NCBI GenBank assembly: GCA_934130405.1
Contig: CAKOXX010000005.1
Coordinates: 1-64,000, forward strand
DNA: 64,000 nucleotides
Direction of reading: 5' to 3'
From: an uncultured Bacilli bacterium
GTDB taxonomy: Bacteria; Bacillota_I; Bacilli_A; RF39; UBA660
The notes beneath the pieces are model-generated. The model did not search any database, was not told the origin of the DNA, and worked only from the letters and a program-made list of their open reading frames with translations. How positions within the stretch are numbered: the stretch's first letter is position 1; every line of letters starts with the position of its first letter. The translations under genes were made by a program, and so were the position numbers. This document shows positions 63,081-64,000 of the stretch, piece after piece.

Positions 63081-64000
63081 ATGACGAAGAACTTAGTAAT
63101 AGTAGAAAGTCCTAGTAAGAGTAAAACTATTGAAAAATATCTTGGTAAAGATTATAAAGTAGTATCTAGTAAAGGACATATTAGAGATTTAGCAACTAGT
63201 GGTAAGTTAGGACTAGGTGTTGATATAGAAAATGGTTTTAAACCTAATTATATTCCTTTAAAAGGAAAAAGTAAATTAATAACAGAATTAAAGAAAGATG
63301 TTAAAAATAGCGACCATGTTATTCTAGCAACCGACCCTGATCGTGAGGGGGAAGCAATATCTTGGCATTTAAAAGAAGCTTTAAATATTAAAGATGATGA
63401 TTATTCTCGTGTTTTATTTCATGAGATAACAAAAGATAGTGTTTTAGAAGCCATTAAACATGAAGGTAAGATTGACCAGAATTTAGTTAAGAGTCAAGAA
63501 ACTAGAAGAATATTAGATAGAATTATTGGTTTTAGATTATCAAAGTTATTGCAATCTAAGATTAAAGCAAAGAGTGCAGGTCGTGTTCAAAGTGTTGCTT
63601 TAAAGTTAATTGTTGATAGAGAAAGAGAAATTGAAGCTTTTAAACAAGAAGAATATTATACTATTACGGCTTATTTTGATTTTGTTGCTGCTAATCTTTT
63701 TGAATATAAAGATAAGGAAATTAAATTAAGCTCTAAGGAAGAAGCTGATCAAGTTCTTGCTGCTTTGACTGATGATTATAAAGTGTATTCTGTAGAGGAA
63801 AAACTTAAGAATAAGAAAAGTAAAGCTCCTTTTACGACTTCAACATTGCAACAAGAAGCGGCTAATAAACTAGGTTTTCCTACTAAAAAAACTATGATGA
63901 TAGCGCAAAAACTTTATGAAGGAATTGATCTTGGTAGCGAAACAACTGGTTTAATTACTTATATGAGAACAGATTCTATTCGCTTATCTGATGAGTTTAT
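63081..64000 (+). CDS. topA: DNA topoisomerase I (partial, runs off the window)
   Basis: TopA relaxes negative supercoils. The visible 306 residues include the Toprim start LVIVESPSKSKTIEKYL, SSKGHIRDL, ATDPDREGEAISWHL, the helical gate with RVQSVALKLIVDRERE, and TTSTLQQEAANKLGF leading to LITYMRTDSIRLSD with the catalytic Tyr. Ribosome site GGAGGAG. The 3' end is beyond 64000. Confidence 0.96.
   Translation, partial: MTKNLVIVESPSKSKTIEKYLGKDYKVVSSKGHIRDLATSGKLGLGVDIENGFKPNYIPLKGKSKLITELKKDVKNSDHVILATDPDREGEAISWHLKEALNIKDDDYSRVLFHEITKDSVLEAIKHEGKIDQNLVKSQETRRILDRIIGFRLSKLLQSKIKAKSAGRVQSVALKLIVDREREIEAFKQEEYYTITAYFDFVAANLFEYKDKEIKLSSKEEADQVLAALTDDYKVYSVEEKLKNKKSKAPFTTSTLQQEAANKLGFPTKKTMMIAQKLYEGIDLGSETTGLITYMRTDSIRLSDEF

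Noticed and set aside
1..64000. tRNA, rRNA or CRISPR arrays
   Set aside because: Looked for T-arm consensus (GGTTCGA-like), rRNA blocks and spaced repeats; none were seen by eye.

Overview
The window is AT-rich DNA from a low-GC Bacillota. The TAA-rich, short-spaced gene style, AGGTGA-type ribosome sites, T-box leader, dnaG-rpoD-trmK and yqeG-yqeH clusters point to Bacilli or a close relative, probably an uncultured gut lineage. It carries spore genes (gpr, spoIIP), so the lineage forms or formed endospores. TGA is an ordinary stop (dnaG ends with it).

Layout. 1-6.3 kb: the end of an IS605-type element, then gpr-spoIIP-yqxA-like-lepA in the Bacillus subtilis order, an alpha/beta hydrolase and a membrane HExxH protein. 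6.4-12.3 kb: envelope genes (secreted ComEC-like metallo-beta-lactamase with a decayed copy of its tail in front, an Asn-rich membrane protein, a polysaccharide deacetylase) and yqeG. 12.3-16.8 kb: yqeH, dnaG, rpoD, trmK. 16.8-25 kb: the most unusual block, three large paralogous sigma-70-like proteins with shared extra N- and C-terminal domains and one DUF4116-like repeat protein. 25-26 kb: a PerR/Fur-type regulator with an exact Fur-type box, and rubrerythrin. 26-27.7 kb: a PD-(D/E)XK family gene without a normal start codon and a broken copy. 27.7-32.9 kb: frr, then a Phe T-box controlling a HAD gene, pheS and pheT. 33-38 kb: membrane and exported proteins, HD hydrolase, tmk, YetF-like protein, GHL10 glycosidase-like protein. 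38-40 kb: three prepilin-like genes, two of them a recent duplication. 40-41.7 kb: a TnpB gene whose expected start is ACG, with its omega-RNA-like 3' end, and a predicted 97-nt small RNA. 41.8-45.2 kb: an ABC exporter pair and an LDH-family gene. 45.2-48.7 kb: a decay zone (PD-(D/E)XK remnant, IS110 pseudogene, CMD pseudogene, ABC ATPase fragment) with intact flavodoxin and cupin genes. 49-55 kb: amidoligase-like gene, large pilin-like protein, U32 peptidase, two unknown genes. 55-60.3 kb: TasA-like and BspA-like surface proteins. 60.3-64 kb: housekeeping genes (MBL hydrolase, yqeY, rnhB, start of topA).

Two candidates for undescribed biology stand out. First, the sigma array: the core-binding segments are kept, but the -10 and -35 reading residues differ from RpoD and from each other, and the first two paralogs have nearly identical promoter regions. 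Second, a pair of related mRNA leaders (55.3 and 58.9 kb) ahead of surface-protein genes. Each has a short ORF with its own ribosome site, a run of 10 or 9 G inside that ORF, an outer helix that can hide the ribosome site, and an intrinsic terminator before the structural gene. This looks like a phase-variable attenuator. All functional statements come from reading the sequence and from family knowledge; no search or folding program was run.
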